Part shown: positions 18,694-29,572 of the stretch, in pieces
How positions within the stretch are numbered: the stretch's first letter is position 1
How the letters are laid out: every line of letters starts with the position of its first letter
NCBI RefSeq assembly: GCF_900111735.1
Contig: NZ_FOHW01000020.1
Coordinates: forward strand, 1 to 64,000
DNA from: Pseudomonas graminis
Lineage (GTDB): Bacteria > Pseudomonadota > Gammaproteobacteria > Pseudomonadales > Pseudomonadaceae
Reading direction: 5' to 3'
Length of the DNA stretch: 64,000 nt
Made by a program: the position numbers and the translations under genes
The notes under the pieces: model-generated
The model's database searches: none
Told to the model about the DNA's origin: nothing
The model's input: the letters and a program-made list of their open reading frames with translations, nothing else

Positions 18694-20436
18694 TTGGATG
18701 CCACGACCATCAACAGCCTGTTCCTGATCGGCGCGTTGCTGGTGGGTGCAAGTATTCTGGTCAGCTCGCTGTCCTCCCGCCTCGGCATTCCCATTCTGGT
18801 GATCATCCTGGCGGTCGGCATGGTGGCCGGCGTCGATGGCGGCGGCATCATCTTTGATAATTACCCAACGGCCTATCTGGTCGGCAACCTCGCGCTGGCG
18901 GTCATTCTGCTCGACGGCGGCCTGCGCACGCGGGTGGCAAGTTTCCGGGTTGCTCTCTGGCCCGCCCTGTCGCTGGCGACAGTCGGGGTGCTGATCACCA
19001 CGGGTCTGACCGGCATGGTCGCCGCATGGCTATTTGACCTGAACATCATTCAAGGCCTGTTGATCGGCGCAATCGTTGGCTCCACCGACGCCGCCGCCGT
19101 GTTCTCGCTGCTGGGCGGCAAAGGCCTGAACGAACGGGTGACCGCCAGCCTTGAAATAGAATCCGGCAGCAACGACCCGATGGCGGTGTTTCTCACGGTC
19201 ACGTTGATCGACATGCTGTCCAGCGGCCAGACCGGCCTGCACTGGAGCCTGTTGGGCCATCTGGTTCAGGAATTCGGCATCGGCGGCATCGTCGGGCTGG
19301 GCGGCGGCTGGATCATGCTGCAGCTGGTCAACCGGATTAATCTGGCCAACGGCCTGTACCCGATTCTGGTGGTGGCCGGCGGTCTCGTCGTCTTCGCATT
19401 GACCAACGCCATTCACGGCAGCGGCTTCCTAGCTGTTTATTTGTGCGGTCTGGTATTGGGCAACAAGCCGATTCGCAGCCGTCACGGCATTCTGCACATG
19501 CTCGACGGCATGGCCTGGCTGGCGCAGATCGGCATGTTCCTGGTGCTGGGCCTGCTGGTCACGCCCCATGATTTGCTGCCGATCGCGCTTCCGGCCCTGG
19601 GCCTGGCGCTGTGGATGATTCTGGTGGCGCGGCCGCTCTCGGTGCTGGCGGGCCTGCTGCCTTTCCGGGTGTTCCACGGTCGCGAAAAAGCCTTTATCGC
19701 CTGGGTGGGTTTGCGCGGTGCGGTACCGATCATTCTGGCGGTGTTCCCGCTGATGGCTGGCCTGCCCCATGCGCAGCTGTATTTCAATCTCGCGTTCTTC
19801 ATCGTGCTGGTGTCGCTCTTGGTTCAGGGCACGAGCCTGCCGTGGGTTGCGAAATGGCTGAAAGTGACGGTGCCGCCTGATCCGGCGCCGATCTCCCGCG
19901 CGGCGCTGGAGGTGCATGTCACCAGCGAGTGGGAGCTGTTCGTGTATCGCCTTGGTGCCGAAAAGTGGTGCATCGGTGCCGCGTTGCGCGAGCTGAAAAT
20001 GCCCGAAGGCACGCGGATCGCAGCGCTGTTCCGTGGTCAGCAACTGCTCCACCCGTCGGGTAGTACGGTGCTGGAAGTCGGCGATCTGCTGTGCGTCATC
20101 GGCCACGAACACGACCTTCCCGCCCTCGGCAAGCTGTTCAGTCAGGCGCCGCAACGTGGTCTGGATCTGCGCTTCTTCGGTGACTTCGTACTCGAGGGAG
20201 ACGCTGAGTTGGGGGCTGTCGCGGCACTCTATGGTCTGAAACTGGACGGGCTGGATCCGGGTATGCCGCTGAGTCAGTTCATCATTCAGAAGAATCGAGG
20301 CGCGCCGATCGTGGGCGACCAGATCGAATGGAATGGAACTATTTGGACGGTTGCGGTTATGGACGGGAACAAGATCCTCAAAGTGGGCGTCAGATTCCCC
20401 GAAGGAAGCCGCCCGGGGCCCGGGCTGTTCCTTTAA
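18694..20436 (+). CDS. nhaP2: K+/H+ antiporter NhaP2/CvrA type
   Basis: I start this at the TTG at 18694 (580 residues, [10 protein letters not shown]), because TGGAG lies about 7 bases upstream and homologues begin there; the longer reading from 18643 has no support. About 12 membrane helices of the CPA1 family fill residues 1-390. A cytoplasmic TrkA-C-like domain follows (about 400-490), then a C-terminal domain of the CorC/HlyC-associated type. Such proteins exchange K+ (or Na+) for H+ at the inner membrane for volume and ion control. The next gene is an MscK-type channel, a fitting osmotic partner 36 bases downstream. Confidence 0.88.
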   Translation: MDATTINSLFLIGALLVGASILVSSLSSRLGIPILVIILAVGMVAGVDGGGIIFDNYPTAYLVGNLALAVILLDGGLRTRVASFRVALWPALSLATVGVLITTGLTGMVAAWLFDLNIIQGLLIGAIVGSTDAAAVFSLLGGKGLNERVTASLEIESGSNDPMAVFLTVTLIDMLSSGQTGLHWSLLGHLVQEFGIGGIVGLGGGWIMLQLVNRINLANGLYPILVVAGGLVVFALTNAIHGSGFLAVYLCGLVLGNKPIRSRHGILHMLDGMAWLAQIGMFLVLGLLVTPHDLLPIALPALGLALWMILVARPLSVLAGLLPFRVFHGREKAFIAWVGLRGAVPIILAVFPLMAGLPHAQLYFNLAFFIVLVSLLVQGTSLPWVAKWLKVTVPPDPAPISRAALEVHVTSEWELFVYRLGAEKWCIGAALRELKMPEGTRIAALFRGQQLLHPSGSTVLEVGDLLCVIGHEHDLPALGKLFSQAPQRGLDLRFFGDFVLEGDAELGAVAALYGLKLDGLDPGMPLSQFIIQKNRGAPIVGDQIEWNGTIWTVAVMDGNKILKVGVRFPEGSRPGPGLFL

Positions 20437-20472
20437 ACTGCCCCCCATTTCTGCTCGCTCGACCCGGTGTCT

Positions 20473-23400
20473 ATGTCCACGCTGCGTAACCTTTTCACCT
20501 CGGCCCTGCTTGGGCTGTGCCTGTCGTCCGTACCGGCGCATGCCGCCGATACGCCTCCTCTGTCCAGCGAGGCCGTCCAGCACAGTCTGGACAAGATCGC
20601 CGACCGCAAACTGAGCGCTGACGACCAGAAAGCGCTGCAACAGGTGCTTGAACAGACGCTGACGTTCCTGTCCAGCCAGAAGGACAACCAGCAGAAGCTG
20701 GAAGACCTTAAAAAGCAGCTCGCCGACGCACCCCGTCAGACCACCGAGAACCAGCGCGAGCTGACCAAGCTCAAGGCCAGCAAAGTCATTCCGGTCGCGC
20801 AGCGTTACGCCAATCTTGAGGTGCCGCAGCTTGAGCAAATCCTGAGTCAGCGCAGCGCCCAGCAGGCTGATCTGCAAAAAGCCCTCAATGACGCCAACAG
20901 CCTGACCATCACCGCGCAGACCCGGCCAGAGCGTGCCCAGGCCGAGATCAGCAACAGCCAGACGCGCATTCAGGCCATCAACGGCATCCTCAAGTCAGGC
21001 AAGGACGGCGGCAAAACCATCAACGCCGACCAGCGCAACGCGTTGAACGCTGAACAGGCCTCATTGAACGCATTGATTGCGCTGCGTCGCCAGGAGCTTG
21101 CCGGTAACAGCCAGTTGCAGGACCTGGGCGGCAGCCAGCGCGACCTGCTCACGGAAAAGGTCAATCGACAGGATCAGGAAATCCAGGACCTGCAGACGCT
21201 GATCAACGAGAAGCGTCGCGCCCAGTCACAGGAAACCGTGACGCAGTTGTCCCTTGAAGCGCAGAAAGCCGGCGGCAGCAGCCTGCTGGCGACCGAAAGC
21301 GCCGCCAACCTCAAGCTCTCCGACTACTTGCTGCGTGGCACCGACCGTCTCAACGAGCTGACCCAGCAGAACCTCAAGACCAAGACCCAGCTGGATGCCA
21401 TCACGCAAACCGATCAGGCGCTCGACGAGCAGATCAACGTATTGAGCGGCAGTCTGCTGCTGTCGAAAATCCTCTACAAACAGAAGCAATCCTTACCCAA
21501 ACTCAAGCTCGACAGCGGTCTGGCCGACGAAATCGCCGACATCCGCCTGTACCAATTCGAGGTCAATCAGCAGCGCGAGCAGATGAGCAGCCCAAGCGCT
21601 TACGTCGACACATTGCTGGCGACGCAGAAACCCGAAGACGTGACGCCCGCGCTGCGCAAGACGTTGCTCGATCTGGCTACCACGCGCAGCGACCTGCTGG
21701 AGCGGCTGAATCGCGAGCTCAGTGCGCTGCTCAACGAATCCATCACCCTGCAGCTCAATCAGAAACAGCTGGTCAGTACGGCCAACAGCCTGCGGGCCAC
21801 CCTTGATGAGCAGATGTTCTGGATTCCCAGCAACAAGCCGCTGGACCTGGAATGGTTCGAGCGCGTCCAGCCGCGACTCGTCAAACAGGTCACCACCCTG
21901 CCATGGACGTCCAGCGTCAGCGAGCTGTATGACGGGCTGACCCAACGTCCGCTGATCTTCCTGCCGCTGTTTCTGGTGATCGGCGCGCTGATGTGGAAAC
22001 GCAAGGCGCTGTACGACAAGCTCAACCGCCTGCACGCCGACATCGGCCACTTCAAGCGGGACCGGCAGTGGCAGACGCCGCTGGCGATTTTCATCAACGT
22101 GCTGCTGGCGATGCCGTTGTCGCTGACCCTCGCGGTGTGTGCGTTCGCCCTGCAGATCGACGCCCGCGGGCAGAACGTCAATCTGGGTTCTGCGCTGCTG
22201 CAAGTGGCCCTGGCCTGGCTGGTGTTCTACACCGCATACCGGATTCTTGCGCCGGGCGGCGTGGCGCAACTGCACTTCCGCTGGGAAAAACCGCAGGTTG
22301 AGTTCCTGCGCGGCTGGATCCGCCGTCTGGGTCTTGTCGTGCTGGCGCTGGTGACGGTGGTGGCTGTGGCCGAGCACGAGCCCTCGGCACTGGCCGACGA
22401 CGTGATCGGCATCGCCGTGGTGCTGACGTGCTATGCCCTGATGGCCTGGTTGCTCGCGCGCCTGTTGCTCACCAGCCCGACCCACCATAGTGCATCGCTG
22501 TTTCGCCGCGCCGTGGGTCTGGCCTTCACCGCCCTGCCCGTCGCGCTGTTCGTCGCCGTGTGCTTTGGCTATTACTACACGGCGCTGAAACTCAGTGATC
22601 GCCTGATCGACACGCTGTATCTGCTGATGCTGTGGCTGGTCATCGAAGCCGCTTTCGTGCGCGGGCTAAGCGTCGCCGCGCGCCGTCTGGCGTATCAGCG
22701 TGCGCTGAGCAAGCGTCAGGCCGCGAAAGAAGCCGGCGAAGGCGAGACGCTGATCGAGGAGCCGACGCTGGACATCGAGCAGGTCAACCAGCAGTCGTTG
22801 CGATTGATTCGACTGGCCCTGATCGCCGGCTTCATCGGCGCGCTCTACTTCGTCTGGGCCGACCTGATTTCGGTGTTCTCGTACCTCGATAACATCACGC
22901 TGTACGAATACACCAGCGGTACCGGCGCCAACATCAGCATGGTGCCGATCAGCTTGGGCGACTTGATCGGCGCGCTGGTGATCATCGGCATTACCTTCGT
23001 GCTCGCCGGCAACTTGCCGGGCCTGCTGGAAGTGCTGGTGCTGTCGAAGCTCAACCTCAAGCAGGGCAGTTCGTACGCAACCACCACGTTGCTGTCGTAC
23101 ACCATCGCGGGCGTGGGTTTTGTCTCGACACTCTCGGCCCTAGGCGTGAGCTGGGACAAGCTGCAATGGCTGGTGGCAGCGCTGTCGGTCGGCCTGGGTT
23201 TCGGCATGCAGGAGATCTTCGCCAACTTCATCTCCGGGATCATGATCCTGTTCGAGCGCCCGGTGCGGATCGGCGACACCATCACCATCGGCGCCCTGTC
23301 AGGTACGGTCAGCAAGATCCGCATTCGCGCGACCACCATCACCGACTTCGACCGCAAGGACATCATTGTCCCGAACAAGACGTTCATCACCGGGCAGTTG

Positions 23401-23841
23401 ATCAACTGGTCGCTGACGGACACCATCACCCGCGTCACGCTCAAGCTGGGCGTGGATTACGGCTCGGATCTGGATCTGGTGCGCAACCTGCTACTCCAGG
23501 CGGCTCGGGAAAATCCTCGGGTGTTGAAAGAGCCCGAGCCGATCGTCTACTTCCTCAATTTTGGCGAAAGCACCCTCGACCACGAACTGCGTATGCACGT
23601 GCGTGACCTGGGCGACCGCAACCCGGTGCTCGACGAGATCAACCGGTTTATCAATAAGGAATTCAAGAAGCAGCACATCAATATCTCGTTCCGGCAGATG
23701 GAGGTTTACCTCAAAAACATGCAGGGACAGGAGTACAAGATGGTGCCCGTTGAACCCGAGCAGAAAACCATCACGCCGCCCGCTGCTGTGCCTCCGGCGC
23801 CAAAAGATGCACCGGAGCCACCGGAAGTCAGGCTCGACTGA
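20473..23841 (+). CDS. mscK: Mechanosensitive channel, MscK/KefA type
   Basis: This large MscS-superfamily channel has 1122 residues from the ATG at 20473; a GTG six bases earlier is also possible. A signal peptide ends near AHA-AD (about residue 23). A long periplasmic coiled-coil domain rich in Q, L and K extends to about 490. Several membrane helices follow. The C-terminal pore and MscS core contain GLGFGMQEIFANFISG and FERPVRIGDT, the family signature. It would open under membrane tension and release solutes after osmotic downshock. It follows the K+/H+ antiporter by 36 bases and is probably cotranscribed. Confidence 0.9.
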   Translation: MSTLRNLFTSALLGLCLSSVPAHAADTPPLSSEAVQHSLDKIADRKLSADDQKALQQVLEQTLTFLSSQKDNQQKLEDLKKQLADAPRQTTENQRELTKLKASKVIPVAQRYANLEVPQLEQILSQRSAQQADLQKALNDANSLTITAQTRPERAQAEISNSQTRIQAINGILKSGKDGGKTINADQRNALNAEQASLNALIALRRQELAGNSQLQDLGGSQRDLLTEKVNRQDQEIQDLQTLINEKRRAQSQETVTQLSLEAQKAGGSSLLATESAANLKLSDYLLRGTDRLNELTQQNLKTKTQLDAITQTDQALDEQINVLSGSLLLSKILYKQKQSLPKLKLDSGLADEIADIRLYQFEVNQQREQMSSPSAYVDTLLATQKPEDVTPALRKTLLDLATTRSDLLERLNRELSALLNESITLQLNQKQLVSTANSLRATLDEQMFWIPSNKPLDLEWFERVQPRLVKQVTTLPWTSSVSELYDGLTQRPLIFLPLFLVIGALMWKRKALYDKLNRLHADIGHFKRDRQWQTPLAIFINVLLAMPLSLTLAVCAFALQIDARGQNVNLGSALLQVALAWLVFYTAYRILAPGGVAQLHFRWEKPQVEFLRGWIRRLGLVVLALVTVVAVAEHEPSALADDVIGIAVVLTCYALMAWLLARLLLTSPTHHSASLFRRAVGLAFTALPVALFVAVCFGYYYTALKLSDRLIDTLYLLMLWLVIEAAFVRGLSVAARRLAYQRALSKRQAAKEAGEGETLIEEPTLDIEQVNQQSLRLIRLALIAGFIGALYFVWADLISVFSYLDNITLYEYTSGTGANISMVPISLGDLIGALVIIGITFVLAGNLPGLLEVLVLSKLNLKQGSSYATTTLLSYTIAGVGFVSTLSALGVSWDKLQWLVAALSVGLGFGMQEIFANFISGIMILFERPVRIGDTITIGALSGTVSKIRIRATTITDFDRKDIIVPNKTFITGQLINWSLTDTITRVTLKLGVDYGSDLDLVRNLLLQAARENPRVLKEPEPIVYFLNFGESTLDHELRMHVRDLGDRNPVLDEINRFINKEFKKQHINISFRQMEVYLKNMQGQEYKMVPVEPEQKTITPPAAVPPAPKDAPEPPEVRLD

Positions 23842-25353
<1,512 letters not shown>

Positions 25354-25370
25354 GTGGGGGCAAGTTGAGG

Positions 25371-25772
25371 TCAGATAAAGACCTCTACCGGCACGCCGAA
25401 ACGCTCCGAAATCTTGCGGATCTGATTGAGGCTCAACTGGCGCTCGCCTGAGAGTATTTCGGAAATGACGGACTGCGTCCCCACGTCAGGCAAGTCGCCT
25501 TGGCCAAGGTTGTGCTCGTGCATCAGGTAACGCAGCGTCTCGGAGCCTGAGGCCATAGGCATGGGCCGATGCTCATGGTCATAGGCTTCAATCATTTCGC
25601 TGACCAATATGGCGAGACGATTCAGAGGGTGCTGCTCATCCTCTCCGATGATCTCCAACAGTTCGTCGAGCCCGCTGACAAGCAGGTCATATTCAGCTTC
25701 CGTTTCAGGCCGAGTAAGTAATGGCGCCAAGTGATGCCAGTGCTCCGCAGCCTGTTTAATGAGCGCGCTCAT
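25371..25772 (-). CDS. higA: HigA-type antitoxin / XRE regulator
   Basis: This 133-residue protein matches the COG5499 HigA group: an N-terminal helical part that wraps the toxin, and a C-terminal XRE helix-turn-helix (about residues 80-130, SVISEILSGERQLSLNQI). It is intact. Its ATG overlaps the stop of the upstream higB frame by the ATGA arrangement. It would normally neutralise HigB and repress the operon. Because higB is interrupted here, the antitoxin may now only act as a repressor, or protect against a related toxin elsewhere. Confidence 0.88.
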   Translation of the reverse strand: MSALIKQAAEHWHHLAPLLTRPETEAEYDLLVSGLDELLEIIGEDEQHPLNRLAILVSEMIEAYDHEHRPMPMASGSETLRYLMHEHNLGQGDLPDVGTQSVISEILSGERQLSLNQIRKISERFGVPVEVFI

Positions 25773-26062
25773 TGCTCATCCCTCCATTTACCTTTGTCGT
25801 ATTCACGATGGTCGAACACATGCTTTATGTACAGCCGCTGCGCTGATTAGTTAACCGACGCAATCAACCGGATCTTGTTCCCGCCGATATCAAAAACATG
25901 AAATTTTCCCACTTTATCTGTCGAAGGCAGCATCGCTCTCTTCGCACTAAAGTCGTTCAGCCTGGATGCTTTGATTAAGCGGTACCAAGCGTCTAGAGCC
26001 GTTGCCGATTGTGGCCATTTCTTCTTTGCCTCCCAGATTCGCTTTTCAGTGATGACGTGCAT
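25769..26062 (-). pseudogene. higB: HigB-type mRNA-interferase toxin broken by an in-frame TAA
   Basis: The frame from the ATG at 26062 reads 71 residues of a PF09907-type HigB (MHVITEKRIWEAK, then GGNKIRLIASVN) and meets TAA at 25847-25849. The same frame then continues for 25 more residues with perfect family content (RLYIKHVFDHREYDKGKW) and ends in TGA at 25769-25771, overlapping the higA ATG. The stop replaces a position that is usually aromatic, so one base change from TAT or TAC explains it. The lost end carries the last strands and the conserved H/YD residues, so the product is probably inactive. A sequencing error is the alternative. Confidence 0.85.
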
Positions 26063-26105
26063 TTCCCTACCGTTATGCGTGCAATATCCAGCTTAGCCAA
26101 CCATA

Positions 26106-26130
26106 CGGCCATCACACACTGCGATGGCCG
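26106..26130. terminator. Hairpin between the unknown gene and higB
   Basis: CGGCCATC (26106-26113) pairs perfectly with GATGGCCG (26123-26130) over a 9-base loop. It lies just past the stop of the unrecognised minus-strand gene and upstream of higB. It may separate the two units. T residues follow on the plus strand only, so termination of the minus-strand gene is uncertain. Confidence 0.35.
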
Positions 26131-26140
26131 AAGCATTCTT

Positions 26141-27085
26141 TTATCCCGCTGCCTTCTCATCCCTGGACGCAGCACCCGCTTGCTCAACTCGCGCATCCGC
26201 ATTCACAGCCGCTGGCTTTTCAACCCCCTGCGCAGCCGCCGTAGCTGGCTCAGGTGAAGTTCGAGGCGAGAACTTCTTCGTGTGAACGATATTGTTCGGG
26301 TCGGTTTTCTTGTCTTTGGTGGTGTCCACGATGCCGGCGAGGATGTCGTAGAGGGTCAGCTTGCGGTCTGGCGCCTGGCGTCCGAAAGTGCCCGGTAAAC
26401 CGGGCAGCGTGAGGTCGCTCTTGATCCGCGCTTCCACGATCGCTTCTGCTCCTTTGGGATAACTCACTGCCTTTTCAATCGCAGGCAGCGACTTGAGGTA
26501 GCTCAGGGCGTCGTTATAGAAGTGGGAGGCCTTGCCCGTCCGGGCTTGCTCGATCACCCCATCGTTTATCGCAACGTTGCGCCAGTCCTCGTCCATCTTC
26601 TGCACGCCCTGCCAGGCCGCGCGCCGCTCGTTGAGGGTGAAGCTTGCGCTGTCGTCGAAGGCAATCAGGTTCAGTTGCTCGCGTGAGAGGTTCTCGAACG
26701 GGCTCTTGGCGTTCTTGTCACCTGCCAACGTCCGGGTCACGAACGCACTAGCCTCGCGCGCCCGGTCCAGCAGTTCGGGGTCGTTTGTCTTGGGCACTTC
26801 CATGGCCCGGGTGCCGCTATTGACTGTGCGGCCTTCGATCAAAAACTCATTGATGCGATTACGCCCGTATTGCCGCAGCTCGGCGTGGGTCATCCCTGCG
26901 TCCCTCTTCTCGGCTCGCGCTGCGCTCTCGTTCAACTGAGCCGCCAGTGTCGAAAACGTCGCTTTGTCGGTCGCGGTCGCTGCAGGTTTATCGACGGTTT
27001 TGGGTTCGCTGTTTGGGACGGCGTCAACCGCTGGCTTTTTGTTCGCGACAAACGCTGCAACGGCGGCCTGGATCTGGCTGATCAT
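26141..27085 (-). CDS. Uncharacterised 314-residue protein
   Basis: I do not recognise a characterised family. From the ATG at 27085 (GGGAG 6 bases upstream) it is 314 residues; a longer frame from 27127 adds 14 residues without support. The N-terminal 50 residues and the last 45 are rich in Ala, Pro, Lys and Thr and look disordered. The middle (about 50-270) is charged and helical, with NRINEFLIEG, FENLSREQLNLIAFDD and NERRAAWQGVQKMDEDW. There is no signal peptide, membrane helix or cysteine cluster. Such a layout is seen in some secreted effectors, but no hrp box was found upstream, so this remains a guess. It sits in a less GC-rich, variable stretch. Confidence 0.7.
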   Translation of the reverse strand: MISQIQAAVAAFVANKKPAVDAVPNSEPKTVDKPAATATDKATFSTLAAQLNESAARAEKRDAGMTHAELRQYGRNRINEFLIEGRTVNSGTRAMEVPKTNDPELLDRAREASAFVTRTLAGDKNAKSPFENLSREQLNLIAFDDSASFTLNERRAAWQGVQKMDEDWRNVAINDGVIEQARTGKASHFYNDALSYLKSLPAIEKAVSYPKGAEAIVEARIKSDLTLPGLPGTFGRQAPDRKLTLYDILAGIVDTTKDKKTDPNNIVHTKKFSPRTSPEPATAAAQGVEKPAAVNADARVEQAGAASRDEKAAG

Positions 27086-27484
27086 GGGCAACTCCCTGGC
27101 TATGAGATGGCAGGAGCCAACGCGCATGGTCGTCAGTCACCTCCTCGCATCGACACTAGCGACAGGCAGGCAGGGCGAACAGTTAGGCAAACGGGGGGGG
27201 CTTTCGGATAATCAGCGGTCGAAGATTGGGCTTAACGCGCGCAGTTGGGGGTTGGGACGAAGGGTGAAAGGGGAATTTGTTGCGTCTTCAGGTTCGAGAT
27301 TTTTCAGACGTGGGATGCTTAGCGAACGGCGAACTTTGGGGTAGTTCCCACCTGGCGTTCCAGGTGATAAATGAAAGCCGACCGCCATTGATGACATCCC
27401 GTCGCTAAAGGGGCAGCCGCAAAGCTTGATAACCCACCTCCCTGACTCCACCTAATAGTCATCAATCCCACCTAGGCCTCTGTC
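27086..27484. other. Intergenic region, 399 bases, between the unknown gene and trxC
   Basis: No gene could be supported. It contains a perfect 7-bp stem, CACCTGG (27349-27355) with CCAGGTG (27360-27366) and a CGTT loop, upstream of trxC. The stem could be a regulator site or leader hairpin. Divergent promoters must lie here, but none is close to consensus. Confidence 0.5.
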
Positions 27485-27919
27485 ATGTCCGATTCCCTGC
27501 TGATCCCCTGCCCACACTGCAACGGGCTCAATCGCATCCCTGCCGGGCGGCTGTCCGACCAGCCGAGATGCGGGCGCTGCAAGCAGCCGGTTTTGCTCAG
27601 CACGCCGTTCAATCTGACGCAGGGCGACTATGCCAGCCAGATCAAGGGCGACCTGCCGCTGCTGGTGGACGTCTGGGCGGAGTGGTGCGGTCCGTGCAAA
27701 TCCTTCGCGCCGACGTTCGAGCAAGCGGCCACTCAGCTGAGCGGTCGGGTTCGCCTGGCGAAGCTGGACAGTGAGGCCAATCAGCAGCTTTCCGCGCAAT
27801 TGGGGATTCGCTCGATCCCGAGCCTGATCCTGTTTAAGGACGGCCGTGAAGTCGCCCGGCAAAGTGGCGCAATGCCATTGCAACAGCTGATGGCCTGGCT
27901 GACCAGTCAGGGAATCTGA
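27485..27919 (+). CDS. trxC: Thioredoxin 2 (zinc-binding thioredoxin TrxC)
   Basis: This 144-residue protein has the TrxC layout. An N-terminal zinc-ribbon contains CPHC (9-12) and CGRC (29-32), whose four Cys bind zinc. The thioredoxin fold follows with the active site WCGPC (about 67-71) and the cis-Pro in SIPSLILF. It reduces disulfides in the cytoplasm with electrons from thioredoxin reductase and is often induced by oxidative stress. SelO lies nearby, but the two are not in one operon. Confidence 0.95.
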   Translation: MSDSLLIPCPHCNGLNRIPAGRLSDQPRCGRCKQPVLLSTPFNLTQGDYASQIKGDLPLLVDVWAEWCGPCKSFAPTFEQAATQLSGRVRLAKLDSEANQQLSAQLGIRSIPSLILFKDGREVARQSGAMPLQQLMAWLTSQGI

Positions 27920-28055
27920 AAGGCGTTTCTTCAGCGATTGAAGTGCGTGACAGCCAGCGCTGTAGGCATGTTCTGAAAGCACTCTTTAGCCTCGAACTCG
28001 TCGAATTCTGCGTCTAGGCTTCGCCACTCCTATCGGTACCCTGGAGTGGTTAGCA

Positions 28056-28433
28056 ATGACATACGTGGTCAGAGAGGGCGATTCAACGACAACCGGCGGC
28101 ATGGTTTTGAGTGCTACAGGCTTGCACACTTGGGAGGACAGGCGCCTGGCGCGCATGGGTGATCCGGTCTGGTGCGAGCGGTGCGCTCAGATCGGCTTCA
28201 TTGCCCAAGGCAATCCGACCTTCATCGACGAACTCGTGGCGGTGGCGACGCACGGGCAGACAGTGCGCTGCGGCTGCGCGGAAGGCACCCATCGTTTGAT
28301 CGCCAGCCAGACCGCGCTTCAAGCGGACATGGACGCGACCATCGACATTCCCAAGGACATGGCTGAAAAGGCGCGCAAGCGAGCCAAACACATGACCCGA
28401 GCCCGACGGGAAAGCCACGCACCGCTCGCTTAG
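28056..28433 (+). CDS. PAAR-domain protein (orphan T6SS spike tip)
   Basis: This 125-residue protein has the PAAR pattern: an early VREGDSTTTGG, then ARMGDPVWCERC, and a GNPTFIDELVAVATHGQTVRCGC end. PAAR proteins form the cone at the tip of the VgrG spike in type VI secretion, holding a metal. The four Cys around the core are notable. The C-terminal 40 residues are a basic helix (KARKRAKHMTRARRE) and do not look like a toxin domain. No vgrG, effector or immunity gene is adjacent. GGAG lies about 9 bases before the ATG. Its stop is 3 bases from the convergent ParA gene. Confidence 0.8.
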   Translation: MTYVVREGDSTTTGGMVLSATGLHTWEDRRLARMGDPVWCERCAQIGFIAQGNPTFIDELVAVATHGQTVRCGCAEGTHRLIASQTALQADMDATIDIPKDMAEKARKRAKHMTRARRESHAPLA

Positions 28434-28436
28434 CCG

Positions 28437-29219
28437 TCAGCGATTACCCGCACCCGTTTCCAGCAAGTGATGCAGCTCGACAAATTGCTGAGTCAGCTTA
28501 TGCCGCGGCTCCAGATGGATCAGCGGCATATTGGCTTGATGAGATTCACGCATCTTGATCGAACTGGTGAGGTAGACGGGCAACACCGGCAGCCCTTCGG
28601 CGATGAGTTCATCAAGGATCTGCTGGGGCAGGCTCGCCCGCGCCTGGAACTGGTTGACGATAATGCCTTCCACCTGCAGATCTTCGTTGTGATCTTCCTT
28701 CAGCTCTTCGATTTCCTTGAGCAGCCCGTACAGCGCTTGACGGGAGAAGCTGTCGCAGTCAAACGGAATCAGCACACGATCCGCCGCGATCAACGCCGAT
28801 ACCGCGTAAAAGTTCAGCGCCGGGGGCGTGTCGAGGTAGATGCGTTCATAATCTTCGCTCAGCTCATCCAGCAGTTTCCGGAGCTTGTTGATCTTGTGCT
28901 TGGCTTCCAGCTTGGGCTGCAGATCCGCCAACTCCGCTGTGGCAGTCACGACATGAAGGTTGTCGAAGGGCGTTTCATAGATGTCGACCTGATTCTTCTT
29001 GGCGCCAGGCCCGGAAGACAAGGTTTGCTTGAAGAAATCAGCGATCCCCATGGGAATCTCCTCACCGGTCAGACCGGTGAGGTACTGCGTCGAGTTGGCC
29101 TGAGCGTCCAGATCGATCAACAGCGTCCGATAACCCTCATGAGCACTGACAGCCGCCAGATTGCAGGCGATGCTGGACTTGCCAACGCCGCCCTTCTGAT
29201 TGAACACCACACGCCGCAT
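28437..29219 (-). CDS. Orphan ParA-family ATPase
   Basis: This 260-residue protein has the deviant Walker A motif KGGVGKSS near residues 9-16, the switch LIDLDAQANST and a DTPPALN Walker B region. These define ParA/MinD/Soj ATPases that position DNA or protein cargo. There is no ParB gene and no visible parS cluster, so it is not a plasmid partition locus; it may place a chromosomal or membrane cargo. GGGAG precedes the ATG at 29219. A similar orphan ParA occurs at this place in other Pseudomonas, as I recall. Confidence 0.85.
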   Translation of the reverse strand: MRRVVFNQKGGVGKSSIACNLAAVSAHEGYRTLLIDLDAQANSTQYLTGLTGEEIPMGIADFFKQTLSSGPGAKKNQVDIYETPFDNLHVVTATAELADLQPKLEAKHKINKLRKLLDELSEDYERIYLDTPPALNFYAVSALIAADRVLIPFDCDSFSRQALYGLLKEIEELKEDHNEDLQVEGIIVNQFQARASLPQQILDELIAEGLPVLPVYLTSSIKMRESHQANMPLIHLEPRHKLTQQFVELHHLLETGAGNR

Positions 29220-29572
29220 GTAAGACTCCCTGTTGCTGTCTAGCCGTGAAGGATCGCCTGCGACCCGGTGAAGGGTCCGAGTCTAGGCAATCGCGATGAG
29301 TAGGGCGAGCCTCTCGGAAAAATCTGACCGTTAGGATGAGGGCTACGTCATCGAAAGACCGATCGCGCCTACAACACAGTGACAGAGGCTGCCGCCATAC
29401 CCGCAAGAAAGACCGTCAGTTAACACGCTATTTGTTTCAACGTTTGCCTCAGTGCGCCGGCATCGAGATAATGCCCGTCACCCGGTGATGGCGCCGCGCT
29501 ATAGCCGGTGTCATTTTGACGACTCGAAGCCCGGAATAAAAAATTGTCGGCTCACCTGGAAGGTAAAGCTTC
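29220..29572. other. Divergent intergenic region, 353 bases
   Basis: No gene could be supported. It must hold the promoters of the ParA gene and of the lipoprotein gene. The best hint is TTGACG near 29517, with an A/T-rich TAAAAA about 15 bases later, which is a short spacing. GGAAGG precedes the lipoprotein ATG. Confidence 0.4.

Noticed and set aside
27086..27480. hrp box upstream of the unrecognised 314-residue gene
   Set aside because: No GGAACC-N15/16-CCACNNA match was found; the nearest GGAACT has no CCAC element at the right distance.
25371..29219. A plasmid or prophage remnant (TA, PAAR, ParA)
   Set aside because: There is no integrase, replication gene, att repeat or structural phage gene, and trxC and ParA are normal chromosomal genes here.
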